From Candidatus Liptonbacteria bacterium (lineage in GTDB: Bacteria > Patescibacteriota > Minisyncoccia > UBA6257 > 2-01-FULL-56-20): DNA of 12,143 nt. The stretch lies in assembly GCA_016212635.1 (NCBI GenBank), contig JACRFR010000050.1:1-12143 (forward strand). Reading direction: 5' to 3'. Under the pieces are notes generated by a model that was not told the origin of the DNA, made no database searches, and saw only the letters and a program-made list of their open reading frames with translations. This document shows, in pieces, positions 1 to 6,240 of this stretch; within the stretch, counting starts at the first letter, position 1, and every line of letters begins with the position of its first letter. A program made the translations under genes and the position numbers.

Positions 1-1
1 G

Positions 2-121
2 CGAGCCCGAAACCATCGGCTGACACTCGGTCTTTCCGAAACGCGTTTCCTGTTCGAGAAAATTCAGGCGGCGTGTGTCCGCGCCGCCGAAGGTCGATAT
101 TTCCACGCATCACCAGTATGA
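2..121 (+). CDS. 3' end of an unidentified gene (partial)
   Basis: Frame 2 is open from the window edge to a TGA at 119-121 and encodes about 39 residues that look protein-like, including the stretch LTLGLSETRFLFEKIQAA, which would form an amphipathic helix. The 5' part lies outside the window, so the family cannot be named. The alternative frames in 1-74 give arginine/serine-rich, unlikely peptides, which supports this frame. If it is real, its last 47 nt overlap the start of the next plus-strand gene, which suggests translational coupling. No motif was recognised. Confidence 0.35.
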   Translation, partial: RARNHRLTLGLSETRFLFEKIQAACVRAAEGRYFHASPV

Positions 122-326
122 AAAAGTGCAGGCGGGTCAGCCCGGTGAGCGGTTGCCTTCTGCCGCGGTTTTAACCGAGGTTCTGGCTCGGCATGCTCCA
201 GAAATTGCCGCACTGGTGGAACAGATTGGTCAACCGGGCGGACCGAGCGAGGAAGTCTTGGCCCGAGTGGAAAGTTTGCGAATTGAAATTCACGCGGAGT
301 TGCGGACTAAACTCGGCACGTCCTAG
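75..326 (+). CDS. small hypothetical protein, 83 aa
   Basis: An 83-residue ORF begins at a GTG and ends at a TAG. Codon third positions are GC-rich, as in the neighbouring real genes. The protein has a polar N-terminus (about 1-25) and two likely helices: one around residues 30-52 containing AVLTEVLARHAPEIAALVEQ, and one around 57-80 rich in E, R and L. There is no signal peptide, membrane segment or cysteine, so it is probably a small soluble cytoplasmic protein. The GTG at 75 overlaps the preceding frame by 47 nt and has only a weak purine stretch upstream. A GTG at 126 is a possible alternative that would remove the overlap. The gene converges on the adenosyltransferase gene, with 27 nt between the stops. 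I do not recognise the family. Confidence 0.5.
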   Translation: MSAPPKVDISTHHQYEKVQAGQPGERLPSAAVLTEVLARHAPEIAALVEQIGQPGGPSEEVLARVESLRIEIHAELRTKLGTS

Positions 327-353
327 AGCAAAAGCCAGGTTAATATTGCCGGA

Positions 354-926
354 TCACTCATAGCTCGGGTGAGCTTCCGGTTTTTGGAGCACCAAATTGA
401 CGTAGCGCGCTAGGGTGAAGAAGAAACTGGACAGCCGGTTCAGGTAGGCCAGGAGGTCCGGGGAGAGCAGTGTTTGACGGTGGAAGCTGACCGCGCGGCG
501 TTCCAGTTCTCTGACCACTGTGCGGGCCACATCCAGCCGGGCGGCCAGCTCGCTCCCGCCCGGGATCACGAACTTGGTCAAAGGAGGCACGACGGCATCG
601 ATCGCAAAAATGATTTCTTCCAACCGCGCAACATGCGCATGGGTGATCCGAGCCGCCGGTTCGCGCCCGGTACCAATCGCGGCGATCTCCGCCTGCGCCA
701 CAAATAAAGTTTCCTGAACTTGCCGGATGGCCTCGCCCACCTGGATCGCCGCCGGATCTTGGGGCAAGGCGGTCCGTTCCGCCTCGGTCGTGACTAGCCC
801 CAGCCAGGAGTTTAAACCATCCAAGCCGCCCAAGACCTCGAATAGTAGGTCGTCTTTGGGCACCTGCCGGTTGCCGAGATTGGCTGAGCCGCTATCGCCC
901 TGGCCGGTGAAAAATGGGGTGCGCAT
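354..926 (-). CDS. pduO: PduO-type ATP:cob(I)alamin adenosyltransferase
   Basis: This 190-aa protein matches the PduO/MMAB family, which transfers the adenosyl group of ATP to cob(I)alamin to form coenzyme B12 in the cytoplasm. Visible landmarks are the N-terminal ATP-binding stretch FFTGQGDSGSANLG (residues 5-18), LDGLNSWLGL (35-44), PLTKFVIPGGSELAARLDVA (115-134), ARTVVR with R135 and R139, and YLNRLSSFFFTLARYVN (161-177). D36, R135 and R139 align by eye with the catalytically important Asp and Arg residues of characterised PduO enzymes. Deviations are G37 where the family usually has Glu (DELNS) and D132 where a His is usual. The length is typical. The ORF is open upstream to 1052, but that extension runs through a tandem-repeat spacer and the end of the neighbouring gene, so the ATG at 926 is preferred. 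It is the last gene of the minus-strand B12 operon and the product would supply the cofactor of NrdJ. Confidence 0.92.
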   Translation of the reverse strand: MRTPFFTGQGDSGSANLGNRQVPKDDLLFEVLGGLDGLNSWLGLVTTEAERTALPQDPAAIQVGEAIRQVQETLFVAQAEIAAIGTGREPAARITHAHVARLEEIIFAIDAVVPPLTKFVIPGGSELAARLDVARTVVRELERRAVSFHRQTLLSPDLLAYLNRLSSFFFTLARYVNLVLQKPEAHPSYE

Positions 927-928
927 GG

Positions 929-963
929 GAGTAGAGAGTAGCGAGTAGCAAGTAGGGAGTAGT
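929..963. repeat. heptamer tandem array (GAGTAGN, 5 units)
   Basis: Five consecutive 7-bp units fit GAGTAGN on the plus strand (the fourth begins AAG). The array ends 2 bp before the ATG of the adenosyltransferase gene, so on the coding strand it is a CTACTC-type leader replacing any Shine-Dalgarno site. It fills most of the 52-bp spacer between this gene and the membrane-protein gene. Confidence 0.8.
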
Positions 964-978
964 GGGCGGGGAGGAGAT

Positions 979-1590
979 TTACAACTCCTTAGAATAATTA
1001 GGATAATTATCCGCCATAGGCCGATCCGCCTTCGGCGGAGAATAATTCTCAAATTGATATTTAGCCCGTGCCGGTTTAACTAGCCAGTAATCAATGATTG
1101 GGGAGAGAGTTAGGGCAAAAGCTACGTTGCCCAGGAGATGCAGGGCGGTGAAGGGGATCTGGCCCAGGATGGCTTCGCGGAGGGGCTGATGGAACCAAAG
1201 CGGGCCCATCATGAGGCCGGTCACCGCGTCGTACACTAGGGTGCTCCCGACCGCGTAGAACGCGTAGGCCCGCGCTACGCCGGAGGCTTCGGCGAGGCGA
1301 GCCCGCGCTACGCCAGCCGACTGGCGGCGGAGATACAAGGCAGCTCCGGCCCCGACTGCGCCGTAGGTAATTGCGATCAGCCAGGTCCAGGGTCCGACCC
1401 GGTTTTGGATCAGATCATATACGACCATACTGGTGGCCGCGAACAAAAAGCCAGAGATGGCTCCCGCGCGTCGCGCCACCGGCATAGTGGCGGCCAGAAC
1501 CGGTTCCACGTTCGGCGCGCGCCAAGGAAGCAAGCGGAGTAGCAAGCAACCGATCCAAACGGCCGCTAGCTTGGTCCAATTATTTTTCAT
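979..1590 (-). CDS. ECF-transporter S-component-like membrane protein, probable corrinoid uptake
   Basis: This 203-aa hydrophobic protein looks like the substrate-binding (S) subunit of an energy-coupling factor vitamin transporter. Membrane segments can be seen near residues 9-23, 28-60 (two), 67-87, 108-130 and 141-171, separated by short charged loops. The stretch PNVEPVLAATMPVA followed by GAISGFLFAATSMVVYDL, and then GPWTWLIAITYGAVGAGAAL, has the pattern of small-residue helices usual in S components. Length suits the family (about 180-220 aa). The substrate is inferred from context: the gene lies between B12-dependent nrdJ (70 nt upstream) and the B12 adenosyltransferase (52 nt downstream), so a corrinoid is most likely. 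No EcfA or EcfT gene is in the window. Residues 92-108 contain an in-frame duplication (GVARA twice). The ATG at 1590 is preferred over an extension to 1818 that would overlap nrdJ antiparallel-free coding sequence in another frame. Fold assignment is moderate, substrate assignment is inference. Confidence 0.78.
   Translation of the reverse strand: MKNNWTKLAAVWIGCLLLRLLPWRAPNVEPVLAATMPVARRAGAISGFLFAATSMVVYDLIQNRVGPWTWLIAITYGAVGAGAALYLRRQSAGVARARLAEASGVARAYAFYAVGSTLVYDAVTGLMMGPLWFHQPLREAILGQIPFTALHLLGNVAFALTLSPIIDYWLVKPARAKYQFENYSPPKADRPMADNYPNYSKEL
1268..1314. repeat. in-frame 33-bp direct repeat inside the S-component gene
   Basis: GCCCGCGCTACGCC occurs perfectly at 1268-1281 and 1301-1314, exactly 33 bp apart, with the GC-rich, partly palindromic sequence CCGGAGGCTTCGGCG between the copies. 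The spacing preserves the reading frame and adds 11 residues to a loop between two membrane helices. It looks like a small repeat element inserted or duplicated in a tolerant loop. Confidence 0.7.
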
Positions 1591-1596
1591 AGAGTA

Positions 1597-1633
1597 ATCG
1601 CAAATATCGCAAATTCTAGCAAATAACGCAAAC
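1597..1633. repeat. 9-bp tandem array (ATCGCAAAT type) upstream of the S-component start
   Basis: Two perfect ATCGCAAAT units at 1597-1614 are followed by a diverged unit CTAGCAAAT and by AACGCAAAC. On the coding strand the array ends 6 nt before the ATG at 1590. It leaves no Shine-Dalgarno site in front of that gene. Confidence 0.7.
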
Positions 1634-1639
1634 AGTTGT

Positions 1640-1660
1640 CGCTTCTCGCTCCTCGCTTCG
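1640..1660. repeat. three heptamer units just after the nrdJ stop
   Basis: Three 7-bp units, CGCTTCT, CGCTCCT and CGCTTCG on the plus strand, abut the nrdJ stop codon at 1661-1663. On the minus strand they read as GAGNAGC-type units, the same family as the array before the adenosyltransferase gene. GCTCCT and AGGAGC at the stop codon can also pair around a 9-nt loop, but no U-run follows, so termination here is unlikely. Confidence 0.6.
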
Positions 1661-4387
1661 CTAGGAGCAGCCGCCGGAAGAAGTCCCGCATTGACGGCAA
1701 GTAAGACAGGTTCCGGTCCGCTGCATGATCCCGCCGCATTTACGGCAGACCGTCTCCGCCGGGATCCCGTCTTCCATATCCGGCTTAACTTCCGGGGCGC
1801 GGTCTCCATTCGCGGCATCGTTCAGACTGTGCCGTTGCATACCGAACTCTACTAGGTCCTCGTCCGACAGGAAGCGCAGCGCCAGGTACCGGAAGATGTA
1901 GTCCAGAATGCTGGTGGCGATTCGAATATCCGGATTCTCGGTGAAACCGGCCGGCTCGAAGCGACTATGAATGTACTTGTGGGCCAGGGCTTTGAGCGGC
2001 ACTCCGTACTGCAGAGCCAGAGAGATCGCGATGGCGAAGGCGTCCAAAAGACCGGAGAGCGTGCTGCCTTGCTTGGCTATGCGAATGAACAACTCGGCAG
2101 GGGCGCCGTCTTCGTACATGCTGTAGGTCAAGTAGCCTTCGTGACCGGCCACCGAAAACTTGTGAGTTTCGGACTGGCGGGTCGGCGGCAAACGGCGGCG
2201 GAAGACGGTAGGCGTAGCCGGTTCGGCGCTCTTGGCCAGAGATTTTTGGCCCTGGGAAGTGTTCAGGGGCTGGGTCGCCTTGGAGCCATCGCGATACACC
2301 GCGAAGGCCTTGATACCCAACCGCCAGGCCATCATATAGGAATCGAAAATTTCCTCCCGGGTGGCCTCGTGAGGCATATTGAATGTCTTGGAAACGGCGC
2401 CGGATAAAAAGGGTTGAGCCGCCGCCACCATGCGGACATGCCCTTGCCAGGAAATGGAACGATCACCCTCCGCCGGTTTGGCGGCACAATCGAACACCGG
2501 GGTATGTTCCGGCTTAAGATAGGGCGCGCCCTCGACGGTCCCGTGGCCGTAGACCCACTGTTCAATCTCCGCCGCTTGTTCCGGAGTGTAATTGAGGCGC
2601 AAGAGCGCGGATCGGACGGAGGAGTTCACGATCTTCATCCAGCCGCCGCCGACCAACTGCTTCATCTTAACCAGGGAAAAATCCGGTTCAATGCCGGTGG
2701 TGTCGCAATCCATCATAAAAGCAATGGTACCGGTCGGCGCCAGAAGGGTGGTTTGAGAATTGCGGTAGCCGTACTGCTCCCCCAAGCTGGTCGCCTGGTC
2801 CCAGACTCGGCGGGATTCCCGGACCAGCGTCTCATCCGCGATCAGATCGGTGGCAATGACCTGCGCGGCCGCGCGGTGCTTGCGGATCACGCCCAGCATC
2901 GGCTCGCGATTCAATGTGTAGCCATTAAATGGACCCAAGCGACGGGCTAAGTTGGCGGATACGCGGTAGGCCTCCCCGGTCATGAGCGAAGTTATGGCCG
3001 CGGCCCAAACCCGACTCTCCTCGGAATCATAAGGCAGACCCTTGGTCATCAAAAGCGCGCCGAGATTGGCGTAACCCAAACCCAGTTGTCGAAAATCACG
3101 GGCAGTCTGGGCGATCTTCTCGGTGGGGTAGCTGGATCCGTCCACTAGAATATCTTGAGCTAGAATAAACACATCCGCCGCCTGCTTGAACTCTTCCACC
3201 GCAAAAGTTCCATCCACCCGCAGGAACTTCATGAGATTGATCGAGGCCAGATTGCAGGCGGAGTTGTCCAAGCTCATGTACTCGGAACAGGGATTGGATC
3301 CGTTGATCCGGCCGGAATTCGGGCAGGTATGCCAGGTATTGATAGTGGAGTCGAATTGAAGGCCGGGATCGCCGCACTCCCAAGCCGCCTGCGCGATTGC
3401 CAGTAGCACATCGCGCGCGCGGTAGGTGTCGGCCGTCTCGCCGCTGACTCGGTAGCGGGTTTGCCAATTACCATCGGCTTCCACCGTGCGCATGAACTCA
3501 TCTGTGACGCGGACCGAGTTGTTGGCATTCTGGAACTGGATCGAGCTCCAGGCATCGTCATTCAGGTCAGCCATATTGTAACCGGCGGCGGCGAAAGCCT
3601 GGATCTTTTTCTCCTCCTCCGCCTTGCAGCGGATGAACTCCATCACGTCCGGGTGGTCAATGTTCATAATGACCATCTTGGCCGCGCGGCGGGTGACGCC
3701 ACCGGACTTGATCATGCCGGCCACGGAGTCCGCCCCGCGCATGAAAGAAACCGGACCGGACGCCCGGCCGCCGGCCGAGAGCGACTCCCGCTTGGATCGG
3801 AGCGCGGAGACATTTACGCCAGAGCCGGAACCGCCCTTGAAGATCATGCCCTCGGTCCGGATCCACTCCAGGATAGAGCGCATATCATCCTCGACCGACA
3901 GGATAAAGCATGCCGAACTTTGGGGTTTTTCCACTGTGCCCACATTGAACCAGACCGGACTGTTGAAAGAGGCTTTCTGATAAAGCAACAAATGAGTCAG
4001 CTCGTCCTGGAAGATGTTGGCTTGGTCCGCATTCTCAAAATAGTGGGCTTGCTCGCCCCAGCTACGGATGGTTTTGGTGACCCGTCCGATCGCCTGCCGC
4101 AAGCTGGTTTCGCGCTCGGGAGTGCCAAGTTTGCCCCGGAAATACTTGGCCACAGTGATGGCCACCGCATTGGGCGTCCAGAAATCCGGGAACTCCACTC
4201 CCTTTTGCTCGAAAACCTTCTTGTCGCCGCTGCCCACAGAGGCATCCCGCTTAACCCAGGTTACTTCGTCAAACGGGTGTACCCCCGCCTTAGTGAAGAA
4301 ACGCCGGACCAGGGGGCTCGTAGCCTCTCTAGAGCTGGCGACGGGTCGGACGGTGGCACGGGTGGGGCTATCGGTGGGGCGGCTCAT
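1661..4387 (-). CDS. nrdJ: adenosylcobalamin-dependent (class II) ribonucleoside-diphosphate reductase
   Basis: NrdJ reduces ribonucleotides to deoxyribonucleotides using a thiyl radical generated from coenzyme B12. Residue numbers here count from the upstream ATG at 4438 (925 aa); from the ATG at 4387 the protein is 908 aa. Seen: first redox cysteine C177 in SSACFI, glycine-rich KGGSGSGVNVSALRS (201-215), active-site N382-P-C384-S-E386 with the radical cysteine C384, second redox cysteine C395 in SACNLASINL, APTGTIAFM (567-575) and GIEPDFSLV (582-590). A TSCPD-type domain spans about 751-860, and a cysteine-rich tail (C898, C901, C911, C914, C917, C924) matches the C-terminal thiol-shuttle/zinc tail of the family. 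No N-terminal ATP-cone is obvious. The ATG at 4387 is chosen because the ATG at 4438 lies inside a good -10 box, though a GGAG stands 6 nt before 4438. First gene of the B12 operon, it consumes the cofactor made by the last gene. Confidence 0.95.
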   Translation of the reverse strand: MSRPTDSPTRATVRPVASSREATSPLVRRFFTKAGVHPFDEVTWVKRDASVGSGDKKVFEQKGVEFPDFWTPNAVAITVAKYFRGKLGTPERETSLRQAIGRVTKTIRSWGEQAHYFENADQANIFQDELTHLLLYQKASFNSPVWFNVGTVEKPQSSACFILSVEDDMRSILEWIRTEGMIFKGGSGSGVNVSALRSKRESLSAGGRASGPVSFMRGADSVAGMIKSGGVTRRAAKMVIMNIDHPDVMEFIRCKAEEEKKIQAFAAAGYNMADLNDDAWSSIQFQNANNSVRVTDEFMRTVEADGNWQTRYRVSGETADTYRARDVLLAIAQAAWECGDPGLQFDSTINTWHTCPNSGRINGSNPCSEYMSLDNSACNLASINLMKFLRVDGTFAVEEFKQAADVFILAQDILVDGSSYPTEKIAQTARDFRQLGLGYANLGALLMTKGLPYDSEESRVWAAAITSLMTGEAYRVSANLARRLGPFNGYTLNREPMLGVIRKHRAAAQVIATDLIADETLVRESRRVWDQATSLGEQYGYRNSQTTLLAPTGTIAFMMDCDTTGIEPDFSLVKMKQLVGGGWMKIVNSSVRSALLRLNYTPEQAAEIEQWVYGHGTVEGAPYLKPEHTPVFDCAAKPAEGDRSISWQGHVRMVAAAQPFLSGAVSKTFNMPHEATREEIFDSYMMAWRLGIKAFAVYRDGSKATQPLNTSQGQKSLAKSAEPATPTVFRRRLPPTRQSETHKFSVAGHEGYLTYSMYEDGAPAELFIRIAKQGSTLSGLLDAFAIAISLALQYGVPLKALAHKYIHSRFEPAGFTENPDIRIATSILDYIFRYLALRFLSDEDLVEFGMQRHSLNDAANGDRAPEVKPDMEDGIPAETVCRKCGGIMQRTGTCLTCRQCGTSSGGCS

Positions 4388-4390
4388 GAT

Positions 4391-4425
4391 GGAAAGCGAG
4401 GAGGGAGGAGGGAAGAGGGAGGAGT
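4391..4425. repeat. heptamer tandem array (GAGGAGG type, 5 units) at the nrdJ start
   Basis: Five 7-bp units (GGAAAGC, GAGGAGG twice, GAAGAGG, GAGGAGT on the plus strand) lie 3 bp upstream of the ATG at 4387 and downstream of the ATG at 4438. On the coding strand this is a pure pyrimidine CTCCTC tract. It shares its 7-bp period and GAG-N-AG core with the arrays at 929-963 and 1640-1660. Confidence 0.75.
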
Positions 4426-4436
4426 AAGGTGCTACC

Positions 4437-4464
4437 ATTTTATGCTCCGGTTTCCCGAGGTCAA
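4437..4464 (-). promoter_or_regulatory. sigma70-like promoter of the B12 operon
   Basis: On the minus strand TTGACC (4464-4459) is followed after 16 bp by TAAAAT (4442-4437); each box matches five of six consensus bases. Transcription would start near 4430, giving a pyrimidine-rich leader of about 43 nt before the ATG at 4387. I see no cobalamin riboswitch fold or B12-box-like sequence within or upstream of this leader. Confidence 0.6.
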
Positions 4465-4547
4465 ACTGTGCATAAAAAAGCCAGCAAATGCGGAGGTGCG
4501 CCCGCCGGACATGGTACTGTGGGGCATACCGAACCTGTTACGGCCAG

Positions 4548-4737
4548 AAGTTTTTAAACCTTAAATTACGAAACTGGTAATTTTGTGCCCTTGTCGCCAT
4601 TCCTCCCCTTATCTTAGGGGAGGTGAGGTGGGGTCTAGAATCCAGGACCCCATCTTCCTCCGGAGGAGGACCCTCCTTCGGAGGGTACTCCCCCTTAAAT
4701 AAGGGGGAGGATGGAGTTTCGTAATTCAAGTTTTTAA
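4548..4737. mobile_element. MITE-like element made of nested hairpins
   Basis: The 10-bp sequence AAGTTTTTAA is repeated directly at 4548-4557 and 4728-4737 and may be a target duplication. Just inside lie inverted ends: AATTACGAAACT at 4564-4575 and its complement at 4716-4727. The interior is a row of palindromes: CCTCCCCT/AGGGGAGG (from 4602), TGGGGTC/GACCCCA (around 4629-4652), the perfect palindrome TCCTCCGGAGGA (around 4656-4667), ACCCTCC/GGAGGGT (around 4670-4686), and CTCCCCCTT/AAGGGGGAG (around 4688-4709). There is no transposase gene, so it would be a non-autonomous repeat moved in trans. It separates the divergent nrdJ and cyclophilin promoters. Confidence 0.65.
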
Positions 4738-4756
4738 GCAGTCTGCGACGCGGTTG

Positions 4757-4793
4757 TTGCTCTAATAAATCATCTCGTGCTACTATAAGCGGC
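4757..4793 (+). promoter_or_regulatory. extended -10 promoter of the cyclophilin gene, probable leaderless start
   Basis: TACTAT at 4781-4786 carries the extended -10 motif TGC immediately before it, and TTGCTC at 4757-4762 is a weak -35 with an 18-bp spacer. The expected start site, about 7 nt after the -10 box, coincides with the ATG at 4794, and there is no Shine-Dalgarno sequence. Confidence 0.5.
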
Positions 4794-5525
4794 ATGAAAG
4801 CTGGAGTGCTGATCGCGGTGGTCGTGGTCTTGGCCCTGGGGGTCGCGGCTCTGGGCTACTTTCTGGCAGTGAAGCAAAGCAGTCCCATCGGGGATCGCGA
4901 CCTGGAACTCATGGCGCGGCAAACATCACCAGGAACCGCTTCTCCTCCCGTCCCGCCTTCGCCCGAGGCTATGGCAAGGCAAAGCCCGCCACCTGCGATT
5001 CCAACTGTTCCGCCCGCTAGTTCAACACCCACCATGACCATTGATACCAATAAAACCTACAGCGCGACGCTCGAAACTAGCGTAGGCGAGATTACTATCG
5101 ATCTGAACGCCAAAGCCACCCCGGTCACGGTTAACAATTTTGTGACTCTGGCTCGCAAAGGGTTTTACAACGGCACCGTATTTCATCGAGTGATCAAGGA
5201 CTTTATGGTCCAGGGCGGGGATCCGACCGGCACCGGGCGGGGCGGTCCGGGTTACACTTTCGCCGATGAACCGATCCACGGGGAGTATGCCCGCGGTACG
5301 GTAGCCATGGCCAACGCCGGGCCCAACACCAATGGCAGTCAGTTTTTCATCATGCACGGCGACGTGGCTCTGCCTAAGAACTACGTAATCTTCGGCGCGG
5401 TGACCGCGGGCTTGGACACGGTGGATAAGATCGCTACGGCGCCCGTTGGCCCGAGCGACAGCGGCGAGATGTCCCGGCCGGTCACTCCGGTCGCGGTCCG
5501 ATCCGTGAGCATCACCGAACGCTAA
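4794..5525 (+). CDS. membrane-anchored cyclophilin-type peptidyl-prolyl cis-trans isomerase
   Basis: This 243-aa protein has an N-terminal hydrophobic helix (residues 3-25), with no clear cleavage site, then a Pro/Ser/Thr-rich linker (about 29-80) containing two MARQ repeats, and a cyclophilin domain (about 88-243). Domain hallmarks are VTVNNFVTLARKGFYNGTVF (111-130), FHRVIKDFMVQGGDP (130-144) with catalytic-type R132 and Q140, MANAGPNTNGSQFFI (172-186), and KNYVIFGAV (195-203). The position that is His in human cyclophilin A is Tyr (Y197), as in several bacterial members. It probably catalyses proline isomerisation in proteins folding outside the cytoplasmic membrane. The ATG fits the leaderless promoter. 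The gene converges on the glycosyltransferase gene with 17 nt between stops, where the palindrome GCCCGCGGGC (5531-5540) might help end both transcripts. Confidence 0.93.
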   Translation: MKAGVLIAVVVVLALGVAALGYFLAVKQSSPIGDRDLELMARQTSPGTASPPVPPSPEAMARQSPPPAIPTVPPASSTPTMTIDTNKTYSATLETSVGEITIDLNAKATPVTVNNFVTLARKGFYNGTVFHRVIKDFMVQGGDPTGTGRGGPGYTFADEPIHGEYARGTVAMANAGPNTNGSQFFIMHGDVALPKNYVIFGAVTAGLDTVDKIATAPVGPSDSGEMSRPVTPVAVRSVSITER

Positions 5526-5542
5526 CTTTAGCCCGCGGGCGC

Positions 5543-6238
5543 TTAGGCTGCCTTGGACAACCGGCAGCGAATGATCGTGCCGAGTGCCTTTAGGCCGTCT
5601 TTAGCACGGATTTTCTTACCCTCCGCAAAGCTCCGGGGATAGTAGTGGATCGGGACTTCGCGGATGACCGCACCCGTTTGTAATAACCGCGCGGTCAACT
5701 CCGCCTCGATCTCGAATCCGTTGCTTTGCAACCGGGTCTTTTGAAGCGCGCTCGGGCGGATCAGTTTGTAGCAAGTATAGACGTCCGAAAGATGTGTCCG
5801 GAAGAGCAGGTTTAGGAAACCGTTCACCAGTTTCGCGCCCAGGACGTACAACCGGTAGCCCTTACCGAACGGCTTGATCGTGCGGACACCGTAGACCGCG
5901 TCCACTCCGGGCCGGAGTGCGCCCAAAAGAGCCGGGTAATCACCGGGGTCGTACTCCAGATCCGCATCTTGCACTAGGATCGCGTCGCCGGTCGCGCGGG
6001 CCAAGCCGGTACGGATAGCGGCACCCTTGCCGCGGTTATGTTCGTGCGAGAGGAGCGTGAGACCGTATTGCGGTTGCAGCTCCTGGAGCACGTTCTGACT
6101 CGCATCCGTCGAGCCGTCATCCACCACGATTATTTCCTTGGCGTAACCCGGCGTTTCCGCCGCGACCACCCGCCGCAGGATCTCCGGCAGAGTGGCCGCC
6201 TCATTCCGGACCGGGACGATTATAAAGAGGGTCGGCAT
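5543..6238 (-). CDS. GT2 glycosyltransferase, polyprenyl-phosphate sugar synthase type
   Basis: A 231-aa GT-A fold enzyme of family GT2, resembling dolichol-phosphate mannose synthase and bacterial GtrB/ArnC-like proteins, which load a sugar from a nucleotide donor onto polyprenyl phosphate. Seen: FIIVPVRNEAATL (5-17), IIVVDDGSTD (36-45) with D40 and D41, HNRGKGAAIRTGL (67-79), and the metal-binding QDADLEYDPGDYP (90-102). The C-terminal region has YTCYKLIR (154-161), GFEIEAELTARL (174-185) and EVPIHYYPRSFAEGKKI (194-210), typical of this subgroup. No C-terminal membrane helices are evident, so it is likely a soluble or peripheral enzyme at the inner face. The ATG at 6238 follows the stop of the upstream gene by 2 nt, so translation is probably coupled; a longer start at 6310 would overlap that gene. 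The sugar is unknown. The upstream GT-C-like protein is the likely user of its product. Confidence 0.92.
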   Translation of the reverse strand: MPTLFIIVPVRNEAATLPEILRRVVAAETPGYAKEIIVVDDGSTDASQNVLQELQPQYGLTLLSHEHNRGKGAAIRTGLARATGDAILVQDADLEYDPGDYPALLGALRPGVDAVYGVRTIKPFGKGYRLYVLGAKLVNGFLNLLFRTHLSDVYTCYKLIRPSALQKTRLQSNGFEIEAELTARLLQTGAVIREVPIHYYPRSFAEGKKIRAKDGLKALGTIIRCRLSKAA

Positions 6239-6240
6239 GA

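Noticed and set aside
927..1052. Longer N-terminus for the adenosyltransferase
   Set aside because: The extension overlaps the end of the neighbouring gene and the tandem array and lacks similarity to the family, which starts at the MRTPFFTGQGD segment.
4388..4560. Cobalamin riboswitch upstream of the B12 operon
   Set aside because: I looked for a B12-box-like sequence and a multi-stem leader on the minus strand and found none; the predicted leader is only about 43 nt and pyrimidine-rich.
3461..4564. 367-aa plus-strand ORF opposite nrdJ
   Set aside because: It is a shadow of the strongly conserved nrdJ reading frame, with no recognisable domain, a common effect in GC-rich genes.
4538..4795. 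85-aa minus-strand ORF upstream of the cyclophilin gene
   Set aside because: It is the translation of the hairpin-rich repeat (PLFKGE-type residues) and covers the cyclophilin promoter, so it is not a gene.
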